Part shown: positions 1 to 9,600 of the stretch, in pieces
Layout of the letters: each line of letters starts with the position of its first letter
Position numbering within the stretch: position 1 is the first letter of the stretch
DNA from: G958296245 sp965262055
GTDB taxonomy: Bacteria; Chloroflexota; Dehalococcoidia; Lucifugimonadales; G958296245
Length of the DNA: 64,000 bases
Assembly (NCBI GenBank): GCA_965262055.1
Contig: CBDHEI010000001.1
Span: forward strand, 1-64,000
Direction of reading: 5' to 3'
Translations under genes and position numbers: made by a program
The notes under the pieces: generated by a model
The model's input: the letters and a program-made list of their open reading frames with translations, nothing else
Databases searched by the model: none
What the model was told of the DNA's origin: nothing

Positions 1-576
1 GATGCGCTGGAGAAGGGGCATGAGGCGCACGAGAAGGGGCACGACGCGCTGGGCAAGGAGGTGCGGAGTCGAGTGGCCGCCGTCGAGGGCCGGGTCGAAG
101 CCCTGCGTCGGGATGGCGCACAGGGGACCGGGGCCGGTCATGCCGGCGCCGGTCCCTCCCAGGCGGAAGCGGACGGCGCGGAGAGCGGTGCGTCGGACGC
201 TGGAAGGAAGCCGCCTCCGAGGCCCAGGTTGCGTCGGGAGTACCCCGACCTCGTGACCCTTGAACCAGCCCCGGACGACGAGGAGGTGTTCGGCGATGCG
301 TGGCCGATGATCGTCGAGTGGCGGGGACTGAAGGACGTTCACCCCAACGAGGGGAAGGGCCTGGATTGGCTGCGCACCGAGGAGCACTTCCTGGCGTTGG
401 AGCTGGCCCTGCTTGAAGACCACGGCATGACGCTCCCCCCGGCTCGGTTTCCGCTGAGGGGCTTCGACCGCAACGGGCAGGTCAACTGGCGTCAGACGGC
501 GCTCTTCGACACGCGGAGAGCGATCAGAAAGCGGGAGCTTCTGAACAGGCTGAGCCTCGGTCTGTTGTGGCGGTAG
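1..576 (+). CDS. C-terminal part of a hypothetical coiled-coil protein
   Basis: The reading frame is open from the first base, so the gene starts upstream of the window. The visible N-terminal part is a charged, heptad-like stretch rich in Glu, Lys, His and Ala (DALEKGHEAHEKGHDALGKE), which suggests a coiled coil. It is followed by an Ala/Gly/Pro-rich linker and a more globular C-terminal half containing DEEVFGDAWPMIVEW and LDWLRTEEHFLALELALLE. It ends at a TAG at 574-576. I do not recognise the family. A GTG at 61 could serve as a start, but nothing upstream of it looks like a good ribosome binding site and the frame is clearly continuous. It could be a regulatory or partition protein of an accessory element; that is a guess. 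Confidence 0.55.
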   Translation, partial: DALEKGHEAHEKGHDALGKEVRSRVAAVEGRVEALRRDGAQGTGAGHAGAGPSQAEADGAESGASDAGRKPPPRPRLRREYPDLVTLEPAPDDEEVFGDAWPMIVEWRGLKDVHPNEGKGLDWLRTEEHFLALELALLEDHGMTLPPARFPLRGFDRNGQVNWRQTALFDTRRAIRKRELLNRLSLGLLWR

Positions 577-819
577 CGGGGCCGGGGGTGCGAAGGGTTG
601 GCTGTTAAGTTTTGTGAACGATTTGGCGGCAATCTTCGAAAGGGGCGCCGCAGGCCCTCTTTTGCGGGTCTCGGGACGTCGATAATGACAGCACTGTTAG
701 GCTTTTTCCAAGGTTTCCGACCATAGAAACCTGGGTGCGTGATCCCTGTTGCACGGGTCTGTCTGGAGGATGATTCGCTCTCCCCGGTCTCCCACGAGGG
801 AATTGCTGCTGAAGCGGAG

Positions 820-926
820 TTTGACGTTGGTCCTTCGCAGGCAGCACGGATCGAAACGACGGAGTTGACTTAGCCCTCCGTCCTCGGTCCAAGTCCGGCG
901 GTTGAAGTTTGACGTTGGTCCTTCGC
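820..926. repeat. 19-bp direct repeat pair, 88 bp apart
   Basis: The sequence TTTGACGTTGGTCCTTCGC occurs at 820-838 and again at 908-926. The second copy runs directly into the 41-bp tandem repeat that starts at 927. No protein family is recognisable in any frame of this stretch. Confidence 0.7.
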
Positions 927-1090
927 CCGCTGGACACTCGTTCAGCGATTGGAGTGGATCGCTTCTTCCGCTGGACACCTGCCTGACGGTCGGGGTTGAT
1001 CGCTCCTTCCGTTGGGAACCAGTCTGCCGGTTGGGAGTGATCGCTCTCGCCGTTGGACTCAGGGACGGGACGCTCTCTGCGCCTCGTCCT
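927..1090. repeat. Degenerate 41-bp tandem repeat, three units plus a partial one
   Basis: Units starting at 927, 968, 1009 and 1050 each open with CCGCTGGAC or CCGTTGGGA and carry a shared TGATCGCT or GGATCGCT block near the end. The spacing is exactly 41 bp each time. Because 41 is not a multiple of three, the repeat would shift frame at every unit and is unlikely to encode a repeat protein. It lies in a gene-poor stretch (577-1790) between the coiled-coil fragment and the tandem-HTH gene. Confidence 0.6.
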
Positions 1091-1220
1091 CACTTGGTCG
1101 GTCGGAGTGCGCCTGCCTGTTGCAGGACAGGTCTGTCGCTTCGACCGGCTCCTCATGCCCGCGGCATGGCTGCCTGACAGCTACGCCGTAGCTTCGACAT
1201 GCGCCGGTCTGCCGTTCCGA

Positions 1221-1510
1221 GCAGGCTGGTCGCTTCACGCCTCGCAGCTCTCCCACTGACGTTGTTCACCCTGGGCCGAGCTGCGTCTTCTATCATGCGT
1301 CGGCCTGCGGTCACATCGTGGGCTGGCCGCTTCACGCCTCGCGGCTTTCCCCCCAACTCTGACGCTACGCATCGTGGGCCAAGCTGCGTCTTCTCCCATG
1401 CGCTGGTCTGCGATGAAGTCGTAGGCCAGCCGCTCCCCTCATAGCCGCTCCCCCGGAGTCGATTCCCCGACGAATCACCCTGGGCCGGGCTGCGTCTTTC
1501 TTCACCCTCC
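1221..1510. repeat. Degenerate tandem repeat of about 97-106 bp, two to three units
   Basis: GGCTGGTCGCTTCACGCCTC at 1224 recurs as GGCTGGCCGCTTCACGCCTC at 1321. TGGGCC(G/A)(A/G)GCTGCGTCTT recurs at about 1272, 1375 and 1481. The units are increasingly degenerate toward 1510. This and the 41-bp repeat fill most of the gene-free interval; no convincing coding sequence was seen on either strand. Confidence 0.55.
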
Positions 1511-1612
1511 GCTCCGTCTCCCGCGTCCGGCATCCGACCGTGGGCGAAGTGCGTCCGGCGTCAACCCATCACCAACGACTCCCGCCGTGGATGCCGCGCG
1601 GGTCAACAACTG

Positions 1613-1735
1613 AAAGGAGGAGTCCATGCACGTCAACGAGGTCCATCGCCGCTGACGGCGGGGCCTCCGGGTCTCACAACACATTCCCATTCACAAGGGC
1701 CGTCCCCGTTCGCCGGGGGCGGCCCTTCTTCTTTG
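1613..1735 (+). promoter_or_regulatory. Leader peptide plus intrinsic terminator upstream of the tandem-HTH gene
   Basis: A near-perfect Shine-Dalgarno (AAAGGAGG, about 1613) precedes ATG at 1626, which opens a 9-codon ORF reading MHVNEVHRR and ending in TGA. It is followed by a hairpin built from GGGCCGTCCCC (from 1697) and GGGGGCGGCCC (to 1725), then TTCTTCTTT. The next gene starts at 1792. The arrangement resembles an attenuator. That the leader is translated and regulatory is inference. Confidence 0.45.
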
Positions 1736-1791
1736 CCCGCAAGCGGGCGCAGGCCAGAGGCAACACAACACAACAGAAGGAGGACTGACCG

Positions 1792-2910
1792 ATGACTACG
1801 GCAACGACGGCAACCGGAACTGGGACGACGAGGACGGCGGGCGCGGAGAGCGAGCTGAGGGCCGCTGCGAGGCGGCGCGGGATCACGATGAAGGAGCTCG
1901 CGGCCCTGATGGGCGTGAGCGCGGGCTACCTGTCGGGGCTTTCGACGGGGCGTACGCCGTGGACTCCCAAGATGCGGGAGAAGGCTGTGGCGGTCTTGGG
2001 AGAGGTCCCTGGGCAGGGGACCGTCTACCGCCAGGGCGGCGTCGTGACCGGCGAGAGCAGCTTCATCAGGGAGCGCGCCCGCACCCTGGGCATGACCATG
2101 CATGACCTGGCCGACCGCGTTGGCGTGTCCTACAGCTACATGACGCAGGTTGCCCGTGGCCGCCAGAACATGGGCGTCAAGGTCCAGGCCAGGGTCGAGT
2201 CGACGTTGCAGGCTCCGGCGAAGGTCGCGCCCGCCAAGTGCGCCAACCGCCCGGGCGTCGTGGTGGCCGGGGAGAGCAGCTACATCCGGGAGCGGGCCAG
2301 GGAGCTGGGCATGAGCCTGCGGGACCTGGCCGACCGCGTGGGGGTCTCCTACGGCTACATGTCAATGGTGGCACGGGGTCATAGGAACATGGGTGTGAAG
2401 GTCCAGGCGCGGGTCGCGTCGGCGCTGGAGGCCCCGGTGAAGGTCGCGCCCGCGCAGCCTGCCTGCATCGACCGCGAGGCCGTGTGGGGCCGGATGAACG
2501 CCCACGGCTTCAGCCAGAACGAGGTCGCCCGGCGAGCGGGCATAAGCTCGGCCCATCTCTCCCAGATCATGAACGGCAAGTCCAGCCCGTCTGCGGGCGT
2601 GCTGAAGGGACTGCACGGCGTCCTGTTCCAGCCGACGAAGGCGGAGCGGGTCATGCCCGCCGAGGTGAAGGTGCTGGGCTGGCGCAAGGGCGAGCGGAGC
2701 GGGATGGTGGTTCGCGGCGCCGGGGGCCCCGGGCGCGGCGCCAAGTCCGGCGGCGGGACCGTCAGAGTCGGCGGCCGGGTGCCCTGGGGCGCGAAGGCGG
2801 AGTTCGCCTACCGCGCCGGGTACGACGGCATGGGCCGGGTGTCGGTGACGCACGTCGTCGAGCGGGGCTACTCCGCCATGCTGAAGCAGCCGGAGACGGC
2901 CGCCGCGTAG
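1792..2910 (+). CDS. Protein with four tandem Cro/C1-type helix-turn-helix domains
   Basis: Four XRE-like HTH units lie at about residues 20-70, 88-140, 162-213 and 226-280. The second and third are nearly the same sequence (LADRVGVSYSYM / LADRVGVSYGYM, then NMGVKVQARV), showing internal duplication; the first and fourth are more diverged (LAALMGVSAGYLSGL, VARRAGISSAHLSQIM). A basic Gly-rich linker and a C-terminal tail of about 60 residues (FAYRAGYDGMGRVSVTHVVE) have no recognised domain. AGGAGG 8-13 bases before the ATG supports this start. Cro/C1 proteins normally carry one HTH and dimerise; four in one chain suggest a monomer that could read several half-sites. A DNA-binding role is well supported; the target is unknown. 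Confidence 0.75.
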   Translation: MTTATTATGTGTTRTAGAESELRAAARRRGITMKELAALMGVSAGYLSGLSTGRTPWTPKMREKAVAVLGEVPGQGTVYRQGGVVTGESSFIRERARTLGMTMHDLADRVGVSYSYMTQVARGRQNMGVKVQARVESTLQAPAKVAPAKCANRPGVVVAGESSYIRERARELGMSLRDLADRVGVSYGYMSMVARGHRNMGVKVQARVASALEAPVKVAPAQPACIDREAVWGRMNAHGFSQNEVARRAGISSAHLSQIMNGKSSPSAGVLKGLHGVLFQPTKAERVMPAEVKVLGWRKGERSGMVVRGAGGPGRGAKSGGGTVRVGGRVPWGAKAEFAYRAGYDGMGRVSVTHVVERGYSAMLKQPETAAA

Positions 2911-2920
2911 TGAGGCGTGG

Positions 2921-3023
2921 GCGACGGCCCGGCGCAAGACACCGGGCCGTCGCTCAGGGGGGAGGTTATCGCCGCATCGACGGCGGCCTCCCCCCGGCTC
3001 TCCATGTATGCCGCCCTTTTTTT
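2921..3023 (+). terminator. Double hairpin and T-tract after the tandem-HTH gene
   Basis: A perfect 12-bp inverted repeat GCGACGGCCCGG / CCGGGCCGTCGC lies at 2921-2932 and 2942-2953. It is followed by a second stem (GGCGGC about 2983, GCCGCC about 3009) that runs into CTTTTTTTG. This is a likely intrinsic terminator for the HTH gene and resembles the element at 4863-4981. Confidence 0.65.
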
Positions 3024-3097
3024 GTTGCCCGAAATCACCGCCCGCCTTCGACATCCCTGAAGTAGGGGCAGCGGGCGCTCACGTCCGCGCGGCGGCG

Positions 3098-4249
3098 CTA
3101 CCGCGCCGCCCGGCCCTCACTCTCGCCTCCCCGCTTGCCCAGCGCCTCGCGGGCCAACCCCCTCGCCGCCCGCGCCGCGGCGTTGTTCGGCTCGATGCCG
3201 ATGATGGCCTCGAAGTCCTCGATGGCGCTCTCGAACCGCGCCGCGTACATGCGGGCGATCCCCCTGCTGTAGAGGACGTCCCTGTTCCGGGGGTCGAGGG
3301 CGAGGACCCCGGTGTAGTCCTCTATCGCCAGCTCGTGCTGCTCCAGGCTGCTGTGGGCCAGCCCCCGGGCCGCGAGGGCCTCGGCGTCGCCGGGCTCGAG
3401 CTCCAGGGACCGGTCGAAGTCCCTGACCGCCTCGTCGTAGCGGCCCAGGCTGCCCAGGGCGACGCCCCTGCCCCGGAGCGCCGGAGCGTTGTCGGGGTCG
3501 AGTCCCAGCACAGCGTCGAAGTCGCCGAGCGCGACCTCGTGCGCGCCGAGATTGACGTTGGTGATTCCCCTGGCGTAGAGGGCGAGGCCGAACCTCTCTT
3601 CGATCTCGATGGCGGCGTCGAAGTCCCTGAGCGCCCTGTCCATCCGGCCCATGTCGCGGTATGCCATGCCCCGGTGGTAGCGGGCGTCGGCGAGGTTGGG
3701 ATTCAAATCTATGGCCCTGCTCAGGTCCTTCACCGCCCGGTGGCGCTTGCCCATCGCCGCGTGGGTCAATCCCCTGTTGTAGTGAGCGTCGGCGTCGCCG
3801 GGGGCCAGGGTGACGGCCACGTCGAAGTCGCTCATCGCCCCCGCAAGGTCGCCCAGCTCCACCTTGCACGCACCCCGGCTGTAGTGCGCCACGGCGTCGC
3901 CGTGGGCCAGGCGGATGGCGATGTCGTAGTCCTCCACCGCCAGGCGGCGCTCCTCCATCGCGGAGTAGGCGCGGGCTCTGTCGAGGTAGGCGCCCGCGTT
4001 GCCGGGGGCCAGGGCGATGATTCTGCCGTAGTCCTCCGCCGCAAGGCGGTGCTCCCCAAGCTCGGCGTACGCCAGCCCCCTGGCGCCCAGGGCTTCGGTG
4101 TCGCGGGGGTCCGCCTCGATCCTCTCCGTCAGATGCTCGACCATCCACTGAAGGCCCTCGCGCCCCACGCCGTCCATCATCTTGCGGAACCTCTGGTACT
4201 CTTCTTCCGATGGCTTCCCCTGGTCCGTCCCGTCATGCTCCTCGTTCAT
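3098..4249 (-). CDS. Tetratricopeptide-repeat protein
   Basis: About nine consecutive 34-residue TPR units fill most of the protein, with the typical W/Y-x-x-x-x-x-G-x-x and A/P pattern (ALGARGLAYAELGEHRLAAE, AHYNRGLTHAAMGKRHRAVK, ALAARGLAHSSLEQHELAIE). The chosen ATG encodes MNEEHDGTDQ and has GGGAGGAG just upstream; a longer frame to 4372 lacks such a site and reads as low-complexity sequence. No signal peptide or membrane segment is visible, so it is probably a cytoplasmic protein-interaction scaffold. It stands alone, convergent with the tandem-HTH gene. TPR proteins have diverse partners, so no pathway can be assigned. Confidence 0.88.
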   Translation of the reverse strand: MNEEHDGTDQGKPSEEEYQRFRKMMDGVGREGLQWMVEHLTERIEADPRDTEALGARGLAYAELGEHRLAAEDYGRIIALAPGNAGAYLDRARAYSAMEERRLAVEDYDIAIRLAHGDAVAHYSRGACKVELGDLAGAMSDFDVAVTLAPGDADAHYNRGLTHAAMGKRHRAVKDLSRAIDLNPNLADARYHRGMAYRDMGRMDRALRDFDAAIEIEERFGLALYARGITNVNLGAHEVALGDFDAVLGLDPDNAPALRGRGVALGSLGRYDEAVRDFDRSLELEPGDAEALAARGLAHSSLEQHELAIEDYTGVLALDPRNRDVLYSRGIARMYAARFESAIEDFEAIIGIEPNNAAARAARGLAREALGKRGGESEGRAAR

Positions 4250-4563
4250 GACGCTCCTCCCGTGTGTCTTGATCTTTCCCTTATCGGACGCGTTCCCCCG
4301 CTGCGGAGGGGGCTGCCGGGATGGGGCAGGCTCCCGACGCCGGCGCGGACCTGAGTTCGTCTCCCCGCCCATCCGTCGCGGTCTCTCCCTCGCGGCGTGG
4401 GCTCCGCGCAGTCCCGCTGCGGGACCGACGCGGGGACGCCTCCATGATGGCGAAGCCGTTCCCGGAATGCAATGCGGGCTTGGCGGTGGGGACTCCGTGT
4501 ATGACGGCCTTTTGGCGTTTCAGTTCCTATGGGCCGCGGCCCCTCACCGGCGCGCAGTCCCGC
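4250..4563. other. Intergenic stretch without a supported gene
   Basis: The frames here are short and of biased composition. I see no RNA gene, repeat or protein motif; it presumably holds the promoter of the TPR gene. Confidence 0.4.
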
Positions 4564-4809
4564 TCAGTCTCTGAACAGGTGGCCGAGGCCCAGCGAGTCC
4601 GCGATTTGCAGGAGCGCCGCATAGTTCTGCGTGTTGGGCAGCACGCCCTTCTCCCTCCAGCGCCTCGCGGTCTCGGGATGGACGTCGAGACGGCGGTGTA
4701 TCTCCGCCCACGACAGGCCGGACTCCTCCTTGAACCGCACCAACCTTTGCGGGAAGTCGTCGGGGAAGACGTAGACTATTCTGCTGTGGTGGGTGCGCTG
4801 TCGCGGCAT
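4564..4809 (-). CDS. Small helix-turn-helix protein
   Basis: An 81-residue protein starting MPRQRTHHSRIVYVFPDDFP. The C-terminal half contains an HTH-like segment, LSWAEIHRRLDVHPETARRW, followed by LLQIADSLGLGHLF, resembling Cro/C1 or MerR-like regulators. The frame stays open upstream to 4965, but that extension is Pro/Arg-rich and overlaps the palindromic repeat element, so the internal ATG is preferred; GGGGGATCGG upstream is a weak ribosome binding site. A DNA-binding role is likely, the target unknown. Confidence 0.6.
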   Translation of the reverse strand: MPRQRTHHSRIVYVFPDDFPQRLVRFKEESGLSWAEIHRRLDVHPETARRWREKGVLPNTQNYAALLQIADSLGLGHLFRD

Positions 4810-4862
4810 CGGGCCGATCCCCCAAGAGTATGCGTCACAAGTCTCTCCGGCGGAAGTGTCCT

Positions 4863-4981
4863 GGCCGGACGGCATCCGGCTCGATGGAGCCTGCCGTCCG
4901 GCCACTCCCAAAAAGCCCGGGCGAATCCACTTCAGTCGAGGCCGCCGCCCCTCCGGGACATCCATGGATACGGGCTTTTTT
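4863..4981. terminator. Palindromic element with T-tract, copy of the one after the tandem-HTH gene
   Basis: GGCCGGACGGCA (4863-4874) and TGCCGTCCGGCC (4892-4903) form a perfect 12-bp stem. AAAAAGCCCG (about 4911) and CGGGCTTTTTT (about 4972-4981) form an outer stem that could terminate transcription on either strand. The end, TCCATGGATACGGGC then T6, parallels TCCATGTATGCCGCC then T7 at 3000-3023. Confidence 0.55.
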
Positions 4982-5024
4982 CGTTGCCCCAGCCCGTGCC
5001 TAATGGCCCGGCCTAATGGGGACG

Positions 5025-6455
5025 CTAGGCTCCGCTACTACCGGAACTCCCTGGCGTAGGTAGGATTCTCCCAACCAGCGCCGAAAGCCTGCCGTAAAAC
5101 AGGGACGCGGCGATCAGCGCTCCGCCCAGCGCCATTACCGCCATCACCGCCGGCACCGCCGGCACGAAGCCGCCGGTGGCCTGGCGGAGGAGCGATTCCA
5201 GCAGGTCTCCGGCCAGGTTTATCGCTGAGACTGGAACGTTGTCGGGAAATGACACCGCGTTCATCATCGTCTTCCTGACCAGGCCCGGCAGGACCGAATG
5301 CACCGCGAACCCAACGACGAGACAGACGGTCCCGCCCGCCAGCAGCGCCACCCCCGGCCAGCGAAGCATCGCCGCCGGACGGGGCAGGTGGACCAGCGCC
5401 AGCAGCAGGGTTCCCGAGGCCGCTATCGCCAGGGCGATGAACGTGCCCGGCCCGTTGACCGCGCCCAGCGCTTCCCGCAGGGACTCGGCCCCATCTTCGA
5501 TGTCCTGCCGTCCCAGGCCCGGCGACCGGTCTGCTGCCCAGTCCAACAGGTCGAAGCGGTCGCCGGGTTGCAGGTTCCGGCGGACCTCGGCGACGGCGCT
5601 GCCGGTCAGCGGCTGCACCGCCGGCTCAGCCGCCGCCTTGAGGAACCCCCGGGTGTCGCCCTCGACAAAGCTCCTCCGCAGCGCTTCCCGCTCCCCACGG
5701 AGTGTCCGGGCCGCCGGTGAGTCGAGCAAAGGGTCGTCCACCAAGAGGCCGAACCAGCGGTCGAACTCCCGCTCCCGGCACTCCCGGCTCAGAATCTTCA
5801 GCGAGGGCGCGGACCGGGGCAGTTGGCCCTGGGACAATTGGGTCAAGGGTTCGGCAGAAGCGGCCGCCAGGCGTTGCACGGCCGCCAGCGAGCAGCCTGA
5901 CGTCCCGGGTTGGGCAACCTCCAGCCCGTCGATGAACTGATGCACCTCCCCCAGCGCCGCCGGTTCGACCCGCTCCAGCGGCTCGGTCAGGCTAACGTAG
6001 AGCTCCAGGTCCTCGCTTTCGTGGCGCAGGTAGCCGGTGAAGCGGTCGCTGTTGGCCTCGGTCTGCTCCCGGAGGTACTCCGGCGGCATGATGTCCCGCA
6101 GTACCCGGACCGCATCCTCGTGGGTCGCTATTTCTATATTGCCCAACAATCGGCTGCTCCGCTCCCGCAGCGCTTCATCCAACAGAACCTCGTCGTAGAT
6201 GCGGGCGTAGACGCCGGTGTCACTGATGGCCGCCTTGTAAACCTGGGGGTCTTCCAACCGCTGGGTGAAGTTGGCGGCCACCAGCAGGTACAGCAGGCCG
6301 ACCAGCACCATCAGCCCTAGCGCCGGCCCCGCGACGGCTCGAAGAAACGTGGCCAACTTGCCTCCGTCCGGGACGGCGCCTCGCCTTCCCCGCTCAGGTT
6401 CTTGTTGTCTGGGCCTATCTCGGTGACCCACTCCTTCCGTGGCGCCCCGGCCCAA
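5025..6455 (-). CDS. Conserved hypothetical membrane protein
   Basis: A membrane segment lies near residues 37-58 (GPALGLMVLVGLLYLLVAAN). A long soluble region of about 270 residues follows, then three or four C-terminal membrane helices (FIALAIAASGTLLLALVHL, GVALLAGGTVCLVVGFAV, PAVMAVMALGGALIAASLFY). This topology places a large extracytoplasmic domain between the N-terminal anchor and a C-terminal membrane bundle. The first 30 residues are Arg-rich and atypical, and the 6455 start is TTG, so the true start may be further in. No enzyme motif is visible and I do not recognise a named family. Confidence 0.7.
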   Translation of the reverse strand: MGRGATEGVGHRDRPRQQEPERGRRGAVPDGGKLATFLRAVAGPALGLMVLVGLLYLLVAANFTQRLEDPQVYKAAISDTGVYARIYDEVLLDEALRERSSRLLGNIEIATHEDAVRVLRDIMPPEYLREQTEANSDRFTGYLRHESEDLELYVSLTEPLERVEPAALGEVHQFIDGLEVAQPGTSGCSLAAVQRLAAASAEPLTQLSQGQLPRSAPSLKILSRECREREFDRWFGLLVDDPLLDSPAARTLRGEREALRRSFVEGDTRGFLKAAAEPAVQPLTGSAVAEVRRNLQPGDRFDLLDWAADRSPGLGRQDIEDGAESLREALGAVNGPGTFIALAIAASGTLLLALVHLPRPAAMLRWPGVALLAGGTVCLVVGFAVHSVLPGLVRKTMMNAVSFPDNVPVSAINLAGDLLESLLRQATGGFVPAVPAVMAVMALGGALIAASLFYGRLSALVGRILPTPGSSGSSGA

Positions 6456-6644
6456 CCATTGAACGGATTACGGCTCAGCCAGTCTAGTTTTTTGCTCCAG
6501 CCCGCTCCCCCCATTCCAGGAACACCGGGGCTGGTAAGGCCCGGTCCGCCGGATGGTCCGCCACCACGGGCGGGGCCGTAGCGTAGGGCCGGCGGGCGGG
6601 GCCACCAGGTTCAGGCGTGGGTGACTGCTTTTTTGAGCGGTGGG

Positions 6645-9600
6645 TCAATTGCAGAAGGGCAGGTCGCCCGTGTATTCGATACCGCGCAGGCTGCTCGGTA
6701 TGCACCCGGTCAGCTGAGGATTATTTTGGATGTTCAGTTTCTCCAGGGCGGTCAGAAGGCCCAACTCCGGCGGTATCTTGCCGATTAACCCCGTTGGCTG
6801 ATACTGAGAGCTAGCATGACGGAAATCCAGTTCGGTTACGCGGCCGCTGCCATCGGAGCCAGAGGTGGTGACCCCATCCCATTGACCCAGGGGATTGTAG
6901 TTCAGCCAATTTTTACTGGAGGCCCACCTGCCAGGCACTGTTTTAAGAATGGCTTGCCATTCGGGACCGATGGCGCTTTCGTAGAGGGCCACCAGCGCCA
7001 CCATGTCGGCGAGGTAGCCATTGGCGTAGGAGCTCGCCCAGGTCAGCTTGTTGCCCCAGATGGACACCTGTCGCAGGTTGGCGAGGTTGCCCAACTCGGA
7101 CGGCAACTCGCCGCTCAGCCCGTTGTTGTCGAGGTACAGCGCTGTCAAGTTAGTGAGGCTGCCCAACTCTGGCGGTATTGTCCCACTCAACTGGTTGCCG
7201 TTGAGGCCCAGCGCTGTCAAGTTAGTGAGGCTGCCCAACTCCGGCGGTATCTCACCGCTTAAACTGTTACTGTAGAGGTACAGTTCCGTCAGGTTGGTCA
7301 GGTTGCCCAACTCTGGCGGCAGCTCCCCGGTCAACTGATTCCCCGAGAGGTTCAGCTTTTCCAAGCTGGTCAGGTTGCCCAACTCTGGCGGCAGCTCCCC
7401 GGTCAGCTGAGGATTATTTTGGATGTTCAGTTTCTCCAGGGCGGTCAGAAGGCCCAACTCCGGCGGTATCTTGCCGATTAACCCCGTTGGCTGATACTGA
7501 GAGCTAGCATGACGGAAATCCAGTTCGGTTACGCGGCCGCTGCCATCGGAGCCAGAGGTGGTGACCCCATCCCATTGACCCAGGGGATTGTAGTTCAGCC
7601 AATTTTTACTGGAGGCCCACCTGCCAGGCACTGTTTTAAGAATGGCTTGCCATTCGGGACCGATGGCGCTTTCGTAGAGGGCCACCAGCGCCACCATGTC
7701 GGCGAGGTAGCCATTGGCGTAGGAGCTCGCCCAGGTCAGCTTGTTGCCCCAGATGGACACCTGTCGCAGGTTGGCGAGGTTGCCCAACTCGGACGGCAAC
7801 TCGCCGCTCAGCCCGTTGTTGTCGAGGTACAGCAGGGTCAGGTTGGCCAGGTTGCCCAACTCCGCCGGCACCGGGCCGCTCAACTGGTTGGAGGCCAGGT
7901 TCAGCTTTTTCAGGCTGGCGAGTCTGCCTAACTCCGGCGGTATCGGCCCGCTTAAACCGGCGTGGCTGAGGTTCATATCCGTCAGGTTGGTCAGGTTGCC
8001 TAACTCCGGCGGTATCGGCCCGGTCAGCTGAGGATTATTTTGGATGTTCAGTTTCTCCAGGGCGGTCAGAAGGCCCAACTCCGGCGGTATCTTCCCGATT
8101 AACCCCGTTGGCTGATTCTGAGAGCTAGCATGACGGAAATCCAGTTCGGTTACGCGGCCGCTGCCATCGGAGCCAGAGGTGGTGACCCCATCCCATTGAC
8201 CCAGGGGATTGTAGTTCAGCCAATTTTTACTGGAGGCCCACCTGCCAGGCACTGTTTTAAGAGTGGCTTGCCATTCGGGACCGATGGCGCTTTCGTAGAG
8301 GGCCACCAGCGCCACCATGTCGGCGAGGTAGCCATTGGCGTAGGAATCCGCCCCAGTCAGCTTGTTGTCCCAGATGGACACCTGTCGCAGGTTGGCGAGG
8401 TTGCCCAACTCGGACGGCAACTCCCCACTCAACTGGTTAGTGTCGAGGTACAGCAGCGTCAGGTTGGACAGGTTGCCCAACTCCGCCGGCACCGGGCCGC
8501 TCAACTGGTTGTCGTTGAGGCTAAGCCGTTCAAGGTTGGAGAGGCTGCCCAACTCTGGCGGTATTGTCCCACTCAACTGGTTGTAGTTGAGGCCCAGCGC
8601 TGTCAAGTTAGTGAGGCTGCCCAACTCTGGCGGTATCTCCCCGCTCAACTCGTTGTTGCGGAGGGACAGCGCTGTCAGGTTGGCGAGGCTGCCCAACGTC
8701 GGTGGTATCTCTCCGGTCAACTGATTCTGCCAGAGGAGCAGCGTTTCCAGGTTGGCGAGGCTGCCCAACTGCGGCGGTATCTCCCCGCTCAACTGGTTTT
8801 GTCCGAGGTCCAGTTCGGTGACGCGGTCGTTGAAGGCGGTGACCCCGTGCCATTCGCCGACCGGCGCCGCGGTCAGCCAGTTGGAACTATTGGCCCAGTT
8901 TTCGCCGCCGGCGGAGTCGTAGAGGGCCATCAGCGCCACCATATCGGCGAGGATGCCCGGCGGGTAGCTTTCCGCCCAGCTCAACTGGTTGCCCCACAGG
9001 GACACCTGCTCCAGGACGGCCAGGCTGCCCAGCTCTGACGGCAGTTCGCCGCTGAACTGGTTGTCGTGGAGATACAGGTCGGTCAGGTTGCCAAGGCTGC
9101 CCAACCCGGCGGGAATCTGACCGCTCAAGCGGTTGGAGTGCAGGCGCAGCTCGGTCAAGTTGCTGAGGTTGCCCACCTCGGCCGGCAGGGCGCCGTCCAG
9201 TTGGTTGTTATCGACGCGGAGTACGGTCAGGCCGGTCAGGAAGCCCAGATCGGCGGGCAATTTCCCGCTTAACTGGTTGGAATGCAGGTGGAGTTCGGTC
9301 AGGCCGGTGAGCCGGCCCAACTCCGCCGGTATCTCCTCGGCCAACTGGTTGCCGCTGAGGTCCAGCTGGGTCAGGCCGGCCAGGTTGCCCAGGGCCGGGG
9401 GCAGTTCGCCGCTCAACCCGTTCTGGCTGAGGTCCAGCCCGGTGACCAGGCCGTCGCCATCGATGGAGACACCGCTCCAGGAGGCCACCGCCGGGTCGCT
9501 CAGCCAGTTGGCGTTGTCGGCCCAGCCATCGCCGCCGGCCGACGCATACAGGGCGGACAGCCCCACCAGGTCGGCCAGCATCCCCGGCGGGTAGCTGTCG

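Noticed and set aside
605..1156. 183-residue minus-strand frame across the repeat field
   Set aside because: It crosses the 41-bp repeat, has no ribosome binding site and has no protein-like pattern.
3008..4354. 448-residue plus-strand frame opposite the TPR gene
   Set aside because: The minus strand has nine well-formed TPR units and a ribosome binding site; the plus-strand reading is periodic only because it mirrors them.
6704..8460. CRISPR-like or intergenic repeat array
   Set aside because: The repeats are coding LRR modules in frame, not short palindromic repeats with unique spacers.
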